The notes under the pieces: model-generated | The model's input: the letters and a program-made list of their open reading frames with translations, nothing else | Databases searched by the model: none | What the model was told of the DNA's origin: nothing | Origin: JAKPQE01 sp041397845 | GTDB taxonomy: Bacteria; Pseudomonadota; Alphaproteobacteria; Rhizobiales; JAKPQE01 | Length of the DNA: 64,000 nt | Reading direction: 5' to 3' | Assembly (NCBI GenBank): GCA_041397845.1 | Contig: JAWKVW010000014.1 | Span: 32,083-96,082, forward strand | Made by a program: the position numbers and the translations under genes | Shown: piece by piece, positions 25,810 through 34,199 of the stretch | Position numbering within the stretch: position 1 is the stretch's first letter | How the letters are laid out: every line of letters begins with the position of its first letter

Positions 25810-27147
25810 ATGGGCCATGCCGGGAAATCGGAGAGCCTGGACGACTGCGTCGGCGTCGTGCTCGCCGGGGGGAAGGGGTCGCGGCTGTTCGAACTGACCG
25901 AAGACGAATGCAAGCCGGCTATCCCGTTTGCCGGATCGCTGCGGATCATCGATTTCACGCTGGCGAATGCGGTCAATTCCGGCCTTAAAAAGGTACTCGT
26001 TGCAACGCAATACCTGCCGGCAACCCTTTCCAGCCATCTGCGCGGCCGCTGGCGGGTGCTCTTCGGCCGGCGCGGCGGAACGTTCGACGTCCTGGTGGCG
26101 CCGGCGGATGCGACGGGTGGCACCGCGACGGTGATCGGCCGGGAAATCGAGCGCATCGACGCGCTGGCGGCACGGCACGTGCTCGTCGCGGCCGGCGATC
26201 ATGTCTACCAGATGGATTATCGCGACCTCCTTGCGGAGCATCTCGCGTCCGGTGCGGATGCGACGGTTGCGACGCACATCGTCGATATCGATGCCGCACA
26301 ACAGCTCGGCGTGGCGCGCGTCGACCGGTCCGGGCGCGTCCTTGCCTTTGCGGAAAAACCCGAGGTGCCGGCGCAGATCCCGGGCGAACCGGCAATGTCG
26401 CTCGCCAGCATGGGCATCTATCTCTTCGACTGGCCGTTCCTGCGCCAGCTTCTTGCCGAGGGGACTGCGCAAGGCATGCCATTCGAGGACTTCGGGCGGG
26501 ATGTCCTGCCGGCCATCCTCGAGCGCGGGCATCTGCAAAGCCACCGCTACGCGCCGCCGAAAATCCTCGGGCCGGATGCCCGGCCGTACTGGCGCGATGT
26601 CGGCACGCTCGACGCCTTTCATGGCGCCCATCTCGATCTCATCGCCGGGGCAGGGCCGGTCGCCACTCCCGACTGGCCATTGCATGTCGGCGATCTCAGT
26701 CGTGCAATTGCCGAGGGTTCGCAGCCGCCGCCCGGCTGCCTCGATTTCGGCCGCTATTCCGTTGTCGAAACGCTTTCCGGTCCGCAGTGCGTGTTCGGAA
26801 TCGGCTGTCAGGTTCAGCGTTGCGTGCTGATGGAAGGCGCTGCCGTCTCGAGCGGCGCGCGCATTCGCGGGGCGCTGATCGCGCCGGGCACATTCATCCC
26901 GCCGGGCCTCGTTGTCGGCGAGGACCCCGACGAGGATGCGCGCTGGTTCCGGCGCGGCGAGGCGGGCACCGTTCTCGTCACGCGCCAGATGGTGGCGCGG
27001 TGGACCGATGGACAGCGCCAGCTACACCAGATGCCCGGCCGGCGCCTCGGCACCGCGCCGGAACCCGCCGCAACGGCTCGCCGCGAACGCGCGGCAAACC
27101 GGCACAACCACCTGATTTTCCCCCACAAACCGGATGTCACCTCATGA
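25810..27147 (+). CDS. glgC: Glucose-1-phosphate adenylyltransferase
   Basis: It makes ADP-glucose, the committed precursor of glycogen, from ATP and glucose 1-phosphate. The 445-residue product has the nucleotide-binding VVLAGGKGSRLFELT (about residues 16-30), the catalytic GDHVYQMDY, FAEKP and the left-handed beta-helix C-terminus (GARIRGALIAPGTFIPPGLVVGED in pieces). The tail after about residue 395 is Arg- and Ala-rich and longer than usual. It overlaps glgX by four bases (ATGA). A glgC-glgX pair puts synthesis and debranching in one EcfG-driven operon. Confidence 0.95.
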   Translation: MGHAGKSESLDDCVGVVLAGGKGSRLFELTEDECKPAIPFAGSLRIIDFTLANAVNSGLKKVLVATQYLPATLSSHLRGRWRVLFGRRGGTFDVLVAPADATGGTATVIGREIERIDALAARHVLVAAGDHVYQMDYRDLLAEHLASGADATVATHIVDIDAAQQLGVARVDRSGRVLAFAEKPEVPAQIPGEPAMSLASMGIYLFDWPFLRQLLAEGTAQGMPFEDFGRDVLPAILERGHLQSHRYAPPKILGPDARPYWRDVGTLDAFHGAHLDLIAGAGPVATPDWPLHVGDLSRAIAEGSQPPPGCLDFGRYSVVETLSGPQCVFGIGCQVQRCVLMEGAAVSSGARIRGALIAPGTFIPPGLVVGEDPDEDARWFRRGEAGTVLVTRQMVARWTDGQRQLHQMPGRRLGTAPEPAATARRERAANRHNHLIFPHKPDVTS

Positions 27148-29215
27148 CCTATGCCTTTCGCGAACTTGACTACATCAAGCCCGAACTCGGAGCCGATTTC
27201 ATCGGTGAGGGGACGCATTTCGCGGTGTTCTCGGCTCATGCAGAGGCGATCGAGCTTTGCCTCTTCTCCGAGGACGGCACGGAGGAACTCACCCGGCTTG
27301 CTCTGCCAAACCGGCAGGGCGACGTCTTTTCCGGGTTCCTGCCGGGCGTTGGACCGGGCACGGTGTACGGATACCGCGCATACGGTCCCTATGCGCCGCA
27401 GGAGGGACATCGGTTCAACGCGAACAAGCTGCTGCTCGATCCCTATGCGCGCGACGTTCGTGGCAAGCTGCTCTGGGACGATGCCCTTTATGGCTATGGC
27501 ATCGGCAATCCGGATGGCGATCTGTCGTTCGACGAGCGGGACAGCGCGGCCTTCATGCCGAAAGGCGTCGTCATCGATCCGCAATTCGACTGGCAGGGCG
27601 ACATGCCGCTGCGTCGACCGTTCACGGAAACGGTGATTTACGAGGCGCATGTGCGCGGGCTCACCATGCTGCATCCCGATGTTCCGGAAGCCGACAGGGG
27701 CTGCTATCTCGGCATGGCCAGCGAGCCGGTCATCGACCACCTCAAGAGGCTTGGCATCACGGCCATCGAACTGTTGCCGGTCCACTATTTCATCGATGAT
27801 CGCTATCTCGTCGAAAAGGGCCTGCGCAATTATTGGGGGTATCAGACCCTCGGCTTTTTCGCGCCGCAACCGCGCTTTGCCCGGTGCGACGCGACGCGCG
27901 AGTTCAAGGAGATGGTGCGCCGCTTTCATGCCGCCGGCATCGAGGTGCTGATGGATGTCGTCTTCAACCACACCGCCGAGGGCAATGAATGCGGGCCGAC
28001 GCTGTCCTTCCGCGGGCTCGACAATGCCAGCTACTATCGCCTGTCGCCGGAGGATGCGCGCTACAGCTTCGACCAGACAGGTACCGGCAACACCCTGAAC
28101 GTTGCCCATCCGATGGTCTTGCGCCTTGTTCTCGACAGCCTTCGCTATTTCGCCGATGTGATGCATGTCGACGGATTTCGTTTCGATCTTGCGAGCACGC
28201 TCGGCCGGGAAGCGCATGGTTTTGATCGGGAGGGCGGGTTTTTCGATGCCATCCGGCAGGATCCACTGCTTGCCGGCGTCAAGCTGATTGCCGAGCCCTG
28301 GGATATCGGCGAGGGCGGCTATCAGGTCGGCGGCTTTCCCTATCCCTTCCGCGAGTGGAACGACAAATACCGCGACACGGTGCGCCGGTTCTGGCGCGCG
28401 GATGGCGGCATGATCGCCGACCTTGCCAATCACGTTGCCGGCTCGGCGCTGCAGTTCGATCATACCGACCGTCCGGCGACGTCGTCGGTCAACTTTCTCA
28501 CCGCGCATGACGGCTTCACCCTGATGGATGTCGTTTCCTACCAGGAGCGCCACAACGAGGCGAACGGCGAGGGCAATGCCGATGGCCACGACAACAATCT
28601 GTCGGACAACATGGGCGCAGAGGGCGAGACGGAAAACGCGGAGATCGTCGCGGCGCGGACCCGGCGCCGGCGCAACATGATGGCGACGCTTCTCGTCAGT
28701 CAGGGCGTGCCGATGGTCCTTGCCGGTGACGAACTCGGCAACAGTCAGGGCGGCAACAACAATGCCTACGCCCAGGACAACGAAATCGGCTGGGTCGACT
28801 GGACGGGCGAGGCCGATCCCTTCCTTGAATTCTGCCGTCGTCTCATCACGCTGAGGCAACAGATGCCGGTGCTGCGCCAGGACAGGTTCCTCAAGGGCGC
28901 CGGCCGGGCAGGCGAGGCCGACATCGTCTGGCTGAGACCGGATGGCGGCGAGCTCGGGGACGGCGATTTCGGCAATCCGGAACTCAAGATCGTCGGTGTG
29001 CTGCTGCGGGCCAGCCGGGAAGGTGGCGAGGAACTGCCACCGGCCTTGCTTGTCTTCAATGCGACGGACGCGTGCGATTTCCGTCTGCCCGCGCATGCGG
29101 GGCGTGGCGGCGTTTGCTCGATACGGCGCGCGACGATCCGTTCGAGGAGGAGATTCTGGCCGCGGATCGTTTCGACATGCCGCCGGCGGCGGTGGTCGTC
29201 TTCAAGGGGGACTGA
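27144..29215 (+). CDS. glgX: Glycogen debranching enzyme (isoamylase type), one frameshift
   Basis: It hydrolyses alpha-1,6 branches of glycogen. An N-terminal CBM48 module (FAVFSAHAEAIELCLF, about residues 25-110) precedes the GH13 barrel with conserved regions DVVFNHTAEG, GFRFDLASTLGR (catalytic Asp), IAEPWDIGEGGYQ (acid Glu) and FLTAHDGFTLMD. At about 29100 the frame shifts by one base; the new frame continues WRRLLDTARDDPFEE to VVVFKGD and a stop at 29213-29215, which gives the usual length of about 690 residues. It is coupled to glgC by ATGA. Confidence 0.93.
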
Positions 29216-29306
29216 CAGGTCTGGCGGTTTGCCGGTGTGTGGCGCCTCCCCCGGAGGGCGTGACCCGGAGGCCCCGGCTGGTACCTGCACGCGACCGAAG
29301 CCAATC

Positions 29307-29333
29307 GGGCCAGACCCCTTAAAGGTCTGGCCC
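29307..29333 (+). terminator. Stem-loop after glgX
   Basis: GGGCCAGACC and GGTCTGGCCC form a perfect 10-bp stem around CCTTAAA, followed by a short ATTTC tract. It separates glgCX from the next EcfG promoter. Confidence 0.78.
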
Positions 29334-29359
29334 ATTTCATGTTCTGCCCGTTCAGGGCC

Positions 29360-29384
29360 GGAACCATTGGCGGCGGGGAACGTT
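29360..29384 (+). promoter_or_regulatory. EcfG promoter of small membrane protein genes
   Basis: GGAAC (29360-29364), 16 bases, CGTT (29381-29384), 42 bases before the start at 29426. A second GGAAC at 29376-29380 has a CGTT at a 15-base spacing and is the weaker candidate. Confidence 0.82.
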
Positions 29385-29425
29385 TCTTTCCTGAAGCGTT
29401 CGTTGTTTCCGCACGAGAGAATTCC

Positions 29426-29572
29426 ATGCCGCTTTCCATGACAAGGACCGTCGCGGTTCTCATCACCGTCACGATCGTGGTGCTCGGCTACACGCTCTAT
29501 CAGGATCAGCAAAGGTCCGAGCGGGTCGAAATCTCGATCGGCGGCACCGGGCTGTCGGTCGAGAACAACTGA
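29426..29572 (+). CDS. Small single-pass membrane protein
   Basis: A 48-residue protein not recognised by family. It has one hydrophobic helix (VAVLITVTIVVLGYTLY) followed by a polar tail (DQQRSERVEISIGGTGLS). It directly follows an exact EcfG promoter and precedes a DUF3309-like gene by 104 bases, so it is likely a stress-induced membrane peptide. An in-frame ATG four codons later is an alternative start. Confidence 0.68.
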   Translation: MPLSMTRTVAVLITVTIVVLGYTLYQDQQRSERVEISIGGTGLSVENN

Positions 29573-29676
29573 CGCGCCTCTTTTCCACCTCCCGCCATCG
29601 TCAAGCCGCTTCGGTGCCGGTCACCCCGCCGGCAAGCGGCCGGGCTTGCCGCAACCTCACTTCAGGAGCCAGAAAA

Positions 29677-29831
29677 ATGCTTGGAACCATCCTTCTTGTC
29701 GTTCTCATCCTGCTTTGATCGGAGCGCTGCCGACGTGGCGTCACAGCTCCGCGCGTGGGGCTACGGCCCGAGCGGCGGTCTCGGCCTTGGTTGTCATCGT
29801 CATCATTCTCGTGCTGATGGGACGCATCTGA
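29677..29831 (+). pseudogene. DUF3309-family small membrane protein, frameshifted
   Basis: DUF3309 proteins are about 50 residues of the form MLGTILL...LIGALPTWPHS...WGYGPSGGLGL...GRI. All these blocks are found here in order: MLGTILLVVLILL from 29677, LIGALPTWRHSS, AWGYGPSGGLGL and VVIVIILVLMGRI ending at 29831. They lie in three frames with at least three shifts in 155 bases. The ribosome-binding site AGGAG and a strong terminator downstream are intact, so consensus errors are more likely than loss of the gene. Function of the family is unknown. Confidence 0.72.
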
Positions 29832-29867
29832 CGTCGCTATCCTCCCACCCTCCGGAACAAATTCCTG

Positions 29868-29891
29868 CCGGCCTTTCGAGGCCGGTTTTTT
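29868..29891 (+). terminator. Strong intrinsic terminator
   Basis: CCGGCCT and AGGCCGG pair around a TTCG tetraloop, followed by six T residues. It ends the small membrane protein operon. Confidence 0.93.
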
Positions 29892-29926
29892 GGGGCGTAC
29901 AGGGAGCGGTCTGTCGGCAAAGAAAA

Positions 29927-29954
29927 GGAGAGAACCCTGGCAAAGGTTCTCTCC
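29927..29954 (-). terminator. Minus-strand intrinsic terminator
   Basis: GGAGAGAACC and GGTTCTCTCC form a perfect 10-bp stem around an 8-base loop. Minus-strand reading continues TTTTCTTT. It stops transcripts from the gene at 30073-30377. Confidence 0.85.
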
Positions 29955-30072
29955 TGATTGACACCGGGGCATTGGTGTCAGGAAGCAGGACCTCGTTTGG
30001 CGGGGAGGGAAGTGTCCTGCTTGTGGTAATAACGCCGTTGCCGCAGAGAGGTTCCCGGCCGATGGCGCGTTT

Positions 30073-30377
30073 TTACCGGCGACCGCCCGCCCGCCGGAGC
30101 GAGCGTTTCTCTTCGGTCGCGGCGTTGCGCAGAAGGCCGGTGGCGTGGTCGATTTCCCGGATGAGGGATCAAGGTCCGTGCCATCGCTGTTGTCGAGCCG
30201 GGCGACGAGAGCTTCGCGCATTTCGGCGAGGCGCCGGCGGCGCTCGTCGATTGGCTGGCCCGACAACACCAGCCCCTCGATTTCGCGGGTGGTGAAGGCC
30301 TGGGCGGTCGTTTTGACGTCGAGCTTGTCGCCAACGTCCGCATCGACCGGATGGCGCGAGGTTTTCGGGTTGCTCAT
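30073..30377 (-). CDS. Small hydrophilic hypothetical protein (one frameshift)
   Basis: About 100 residues, not recognised. The first part reads MSNPKTSRHPVDADVGDKL and ...IDERRRRLAEMREALVARLDN. One shift at about 30168 restores LIREIDHATGLLRNAATEEK and the stop TAA at 30075-30073. The alternative without the shift is a much longer, Pro/Arg-rich read-through that crosses a terminator and looks non-coding. It is soluble and probably helical. The start has GAAAGGAGAAAC upstream, a strong site. Confidence 0.6.
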
Positions 30378-30480
30378 GGTGTTTCTCCTTTCTCAAAGGA
30401 ACAACACGCGGGCGGCGAAATCGTTTCACTGAAAACGCTTTGCCGGGCACGAGCAGACCGTCCGGATCGGCGCTGCCGAC

Positions 30481-31559
30481 TCAGGCATCAGGTGCGCCGA
30501 GCGGCAGGATGTTGCGGACGATCGCGAAGGCGATGAGGAGGCTCGGAACGGCAATGAAGCCGCCGATCGGGCCCCACAGCCAGATCCACAGCGCCAACGC
30601 AAGGAAGACGGCAAGGGATTGAGCGTGACGGCGCGACCGATGACGTGAGGGGTCACGAACTGCGCCTCGATGAGGTGCAACATCAGGTATGCGGCAGCCG
30701 GGGTCAGGATCGGCACGAGCCCATGGCCGGTCGCCAGCCCGACGCCGAGCAGGATGACCACCATGAAAGCCGGTCCGATGTAGATGACGTAATTGAGGAC
30801 GCCGGCAAGCAGGCCCCAGAGCAAGGGCGAGGGGACGCCGACAAGCCAGAGCGCCAGCGTCACGGCAGCGCCAAGGCCGAAATTGACCGCGGTGATCGAC
30901 AGAAGATAGCGCGAGACGAGAAACTCGACGTCCCGGAAGACATGAGCGACGCGCCAGCGAAGCCGGCGGCTGAAGCAGAGCGACAGCACGCCGATGCGCA
31001 GTTGCGCGCGCGTCGCGATGTAGAAATAGAAACTGGCGAGGAAGATCAGCATCTGGGCGGCGATCGCCGGCGCCAGATAAACCACTTCGGCAACGGGCGA
31101 TCCCTCGCTGACGGCGACCGTGACATTCGAGCCCTGACCCATGGCGTTCTGCAGTTGCTCTTTCAGGCCGTCAATCGAGGCGATGACACCGCGCCATCCG
31201 ACGATTTCGGCCTGAAGCCGCGACCAGATCATCGGCAACTTGTCCAGCCAGTCTGACAAGGGCACGGCAAAGCCGGCGATTGCCGTGGCGATGATCGCAG
31301 CAAACACTGCGACGGCAAGGGCCGCGGAAATCGAGGGTGGAATGCCCAAGCGCTCGATCCGGTCGGCGAGCGGGCCGAACATCAGCCCGAGCACGATGGC
31401 GAGGGTGACCGGCGCAAGAATGACCTGCGCATAGTCTATCGCGGCGAAGAAGACGACCAGCCCGACAATGATGGTCGCGACGCGCGAGCCCCCGGCCAGT
31501 GCAGCTTCGAAGCTCGAACGCGGCGCGAGCCGCACTATTGCCGGCTGTTTCAGAAGCAT
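30481..31559 (-). CDS. AI-2E/PerM-family permease (one frameshift)
   Basis: An integral membrane protein of about 359 residues of the AI-2E transporter (PerM/YhhT) family. Hydrophobic pairs lie near residues 30-75, a soluble central region near 95-150, and a C-terminal block of helices ends with APAIAAQMLIFLASFYFY, GLLAGVLNYVIYIGPAFMV and VIGRAVTLNP. At about 30616 one G seems lost; the restored frame reads AVFLALALWIWLWGPIGG to LGAPDA and a stop at 30483-30481. Substrates of the family vary (autoinducer, sodium/proton, unknown). A GGAAC-N17-CGTT motif upstream suggests stress control. Confidence 0.85.
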
Positions 31560-31594
31560 TGTCGCGTCACCCCTCGCACGATTGGCGAAGACGA

Positions 31595-31620
31595 AACGCG
31601 CCAGATGGCTCGACCGTTCC
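31595..31620 (-). promoter_or_regulatory. Possible EcfG promoter (17-base spacer) of permease gene
   Basis: Minus-strand GGAAC (31620-31616), 17 bases, CGTT (31598-31595), 36 bases before the permease start. The spacer is one base longer than at the other sites but still inside the known range. Confidence 0.6.
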
Positions 31621-31651
31621 CGGTCTCGTGGCGGGTCGGTTGAAATTCCGC

Positions 31652-33312
31652 TCAGAGCGGCAGCTCGATATGGATGGACAGGCCGTCCTCGACAAACCGG
31701 CGCTCGATACTGCCGCCGAGCTCGCCCCGGATGTTTGCGTCGATGAGCCGACTGCCGAAGCCGCGCTTGGTCGGCGGCGCGATCGGCAGGCCGGTGCGCT
31801 CGTCCCAGTCGAGCGTCAGCAGGCGTTTTCGACCCGTGGCGAGGAGAGACCATCTGACGGTCAGCGTTGCGGCCGGGTTGCTGCCAGAGCCGTATTTCAG
31901 GGCGTTGGTGGCCAGCTCGTGGAAGGTGAGGCCGAGGGCCTGTGTCATGCGTTCGTCGAGTTCGATCGTCGGACCGGAAACGCTGTTCTCATCGATCCCG
32001 TCGCCAAAGACCTGCTCGAGCTCCTTGCGCAGAAGCTGGCCGAGATCGGCGCGCTGCCAGTGCGACCGGGTGAGCATGTCCTGGGCATTGGCCATCGACT
32101 GGAGGCGCGCCGAGAAGGATCTGGAAAAGCCGTCGAGAGACTCGGCGCTCGCGGCGGTCTGGCGGGATATCGCCAGAATGCGGGCGATGGAATTCTTGAT
32201 CCGATGCTTCATTTCCTGAAGCATCAAATCCTTTTCCTGGATTGTTTTTCCGAGACGGCATGGAGTTCGCGGGCTGACGCGAGGGCCATCTGCTGCCAGC
32301 GCATCGAGGCGGCAAGGGCGATGGCGAGGAGCAGCGAGACAAAGGCAAAGAGGAGCGCGAAAGGATGCCGCCCGCCAGAGGCATTGGCGACCGCTTCATG
32401 GATCGAGATCGTCCAGACGCGGCCAGCGACATCCAGCTTGCGTGTCATCAGGTAGGTGTCGTTCGTTTCCGCCGCCTGGAAGCCGGCCGTGCGGTAAAGC
32501 AGCACGTCGGTGCCGCCGGTGGTGTCGCGGGTTTCGATTTCCACCGGCATGGCGATCATGCGGGACAGGGCAGCCTGATGCAGATCGCCGGCACGGAAGG
32601 GCGCATAGACGAAACCGGTGGTCTGACGGGCGCCCGTGGCCGGCGCGCCGGCATGAGCGAAGGACACCGGCATGTAAACGAGAAAGCCGGCCTGCTTGTC
32701 GGCGGTGATTTCCTGAACGAGCTCGACGGGGGCGCTTGCCTGCAGGCTGCCGGTGGCGATGGCCCGTTTCATCGCGTCGCGGCGAACCGGCTCGCTGAAC
32801 ATGTCATAACCGATCGCGACTTCATTGCGCGCATCCTGCGGCTCCAGGAGAACGATCGGTGCGCGGGCGTCAACATCGGTCTCGGCCGGCCAGACATCGC
32901 GGTCGAGCCGGTAATTCGCGGCGATTTCGACTTTGATGCCGGCCTCGGACCCGACCGGGACATAGCGGGCAAAACCGATGCCGCGAATGCCCTCGAACTG
33001 CCCGCCGAGGTCAAGCCCCGAAACGAAAGCCTGAAATCCCTGCCGGGACACCGCGCCATGCTCGGCGTCGAAAAACGCGACGGCGGATGCAAGAAGGGTC
33101 ATGTGCTGCACGACCCGATTGCGCACGCGGTCGGCGGCTTCGTCGGCTACGGACTCGAATTTTGCGATCGTCGACGCTTCTTCATAGCGATAGATGACCG
33201 CGGTCATCCCGAGGCCGACCATGATGACGACAAGGAAAGCGGCTAACGGCAAAAACCGGTTCAATGCAAGGGCGCCTCGGGCCGAGACCGGAAAGACAGT
33301 GTTTGCTTGCAC
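31652..33312 (-). CDS. CHASE-domain HWE histidine kinase (one frameshift)
   Basis: A membrane kinase of about 550 residues. After an N-terminal membrane segment (FLPLAAFLVVIMVGLGMTAV) a periplasmic CHASE domain follows (AFVSGLDLGGQFEGIRGIG, FARYVPVG, FVYAPFRAGDL), then a second membrane segment (ALLFAFVSLLLAIALAAS), a short coiled coil and an HWE-type transmitter (EMKHRIKNSIARILAISRQ, LTFHELATNALKYGS). The two halves are joined by a shift at about 32240, where GAAAAAC read as GAAAAAAC restores SEKTIQEKDLMLQEMKHR: a homopolymer indel. CHASE domains bind small extracellular ligands. The start is uncertain; GTG at 33312 is a guess. It is a candidate PhyR kinase. Confidence 0.83.
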
Positions 33313-33472
33313 GCAGGCGGGCACTGGCCTGACGTGACCAATTTCCTGAATTAGCGCGCCTGCCGAGCCTCGTCCATCGCGACGACAACGCGACCATCCT
33401 CGATCGGACCCTTGACGGCGACTGACAAGGCGCCGTCGGACGTGATCTGCCAGCCAATGACGACACCCTTGT
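33313..33472. other. Short stretch with an unassigned minus-strand frame
   Basis: A minus-strand frame, from about 33475 to a TAA near 33351, reads LDKGVVIGWQITSDGALSVA and then VKGPIEDGRVVVAMDEARQAR. It is protein-like but has no clear start or ribosome-binding site. It could be a small gene or the frameshifted end of the gene at 33473-33670. Confidence 0.35.
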
Positions 33473-33670
33473 CTAGCGCCAGGGATCGACCTCGACGCAC
33501 TGGCCATAGACGACCGGGCCAGCCGGCATGAAGCGGCGCAACCTGGCGTCGATGTCGGTTTCGCAGGCCTCGAGGCTCTCATATCCGAGCTTGTCACCCG
33601 GAGCCTCCTCGCAGTCCTTCAGATTGTCCGAGCAGGCGAGCAGCAAGAGGATGGCAGCGATGTGTTCCAT
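33473..33670 (-). CDS. Small Cys-containing exported or membrane-bound protein
   Basis: A 65-residue protein not recognised by family. A short hydrophobic start (MEHIAAILLLLACSDN) could be a signal or lipoprotein-like segment. The remainder is acidic, has four Cys in total (LLLACSDN, KDCEEAP, EACETD, GQCVEV) and a hydrophobic PAGPVVYG before the end. Even Cys number suggests disulfides outside the cytoplasm. The ribosome-binding site AGGGAGATCC is good, and an exact EcfG promoter ends 23 bases before the start, divergent from that of csbD. Confidence 0.66.
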   Translation of the reverse strand: MEHIAAILLLLACSDNLKDCEEAPGDKLGYESLEACETDIDARLRRFMPAGPVVYGQCVEVDPWR

Positions 33671-33692
33671 TGGCGGATCTCCCTGCCACAGG

Positions 33693-33717
33693 AACGGATA
33701 AGCTGCTGCTTTGTTCC
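33693..33717 (-). promoter_or_regulatory. EcfG promoter of small Cys protein gene
   Basis: Minus-strand GGAAC (33717-33713), 16 bases, CGTT (33696-33693). The leader would be only about 16 bases. Confidence 0.8.
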
Positions 33718-33750
33718 GGAAAAGGCCGCGCTTTTTCTTCGGGTCGATGT

Positions 33751-33775
33751 GGAACCTCGTCGCCGCGACGTCGTT
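33751..33775 (+). promoter_or_regulatory. EcfG promoter of csbD-like gene
   Basis: GGAAC (33751-33755), 16 bases, CGTT (33772-33775), 53 bases before the CsbD-like start; divergent from the EcfG promoter at 33693-33717. Confidence 0.85.
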
Positions 33776-33827
33776 TTCCCAGCAACGCCAGATCGGCGAC
33801 GAACCCGTTCCAGGAAAGGAAAAGGCG

Positions 33828-34025
33828 ATGAATTGGAACCAGATCGAGGGCAATTGGGAGCAGTTCAAGGGCAAGGTCCAGGAGCAGTGGGGCAAGCTTA
33901 CCGGCGATGACCTCGACGTTGTGAAGGGCAACCGCCGCCAGCTTTCCGGCCTTATCCAGGAGCGCTACGGCAAGGCCGAGGAAGAGGTCGAGAATGAGAT
34001 CGATGTCTGGCTCGACCGCCACTGA
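33828..34025 (+). CDS. CsbD-family stress protein
   Basis: A 65-residue hydrophilic protein, MNWNQIEGNWEQFKGKVQEQ followed by WGKLTGDDLDVV, the classic CsbD form. CsbD proteins are abundant, partly disordered general-stress proteins (sigma-B-controlled in Bacillus, EcfG-controlled in rhizobia) without known biochemical activity. The start at 33828 has GGAAAGGAAAAGG upstream. A strong stem-loop lies 25 bases after the stop. Confidence 0.92.
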   Translation: MNWNQIEGNWEQFKGKVQEQWGKLTGDDLDVVKGNRRQLSGLIQERYGKAEEEVENEIDVWLDRH

Positions 34026-34049
34026 CCAACCCCGTCATGCGTTTTGACC

Positions 34050-34073
34050 GCCGCCCGGCAATCGCCGGGCGGC
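34050..34073 (+). terminator. Stem-loop after csbD-like gene
   Basis: GCCGCCCGGC and GCCGGGCGGC form a perfect 10-bp stem around AATC, followed by GTTGTCGTTTC. The T tract is imperfect. Confidence 0.75.
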
Positions 34074-34199
34074 GTTGTCGTTTCGAGCGTCATCCCGGCA
34101 GGATGGCGGCTCGCCATTCCATGGCAAAAGGGATGGCGGTTCGCCGGCTGAAGGGCGGCGTCCGCGCAGTTTGAATGCGCTATTCGGTTTTGCAGGGGA

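Noticed and set aside
26814..29096. 760-codon minus-strand open frame opposite glgC-glgX
   Set aside because: Antisense shadow of a GH13 gene with strong codon bias; no start signal and no recognisable domain.
29376..29399. Second GGAAC with CGTT before the small membrane protein
   Set aside because: The spacer is 15 bases; the overlapping site at 29360-29384 has the exact spacing.
29601..30377. 258-codon minus-strand frame through the small gene at 30073-30377
   Set aside because: The distal part runs through two terminators and opposite a DUF3309-like gene; a single base shift gives a natural stop and a protein-like end instead.
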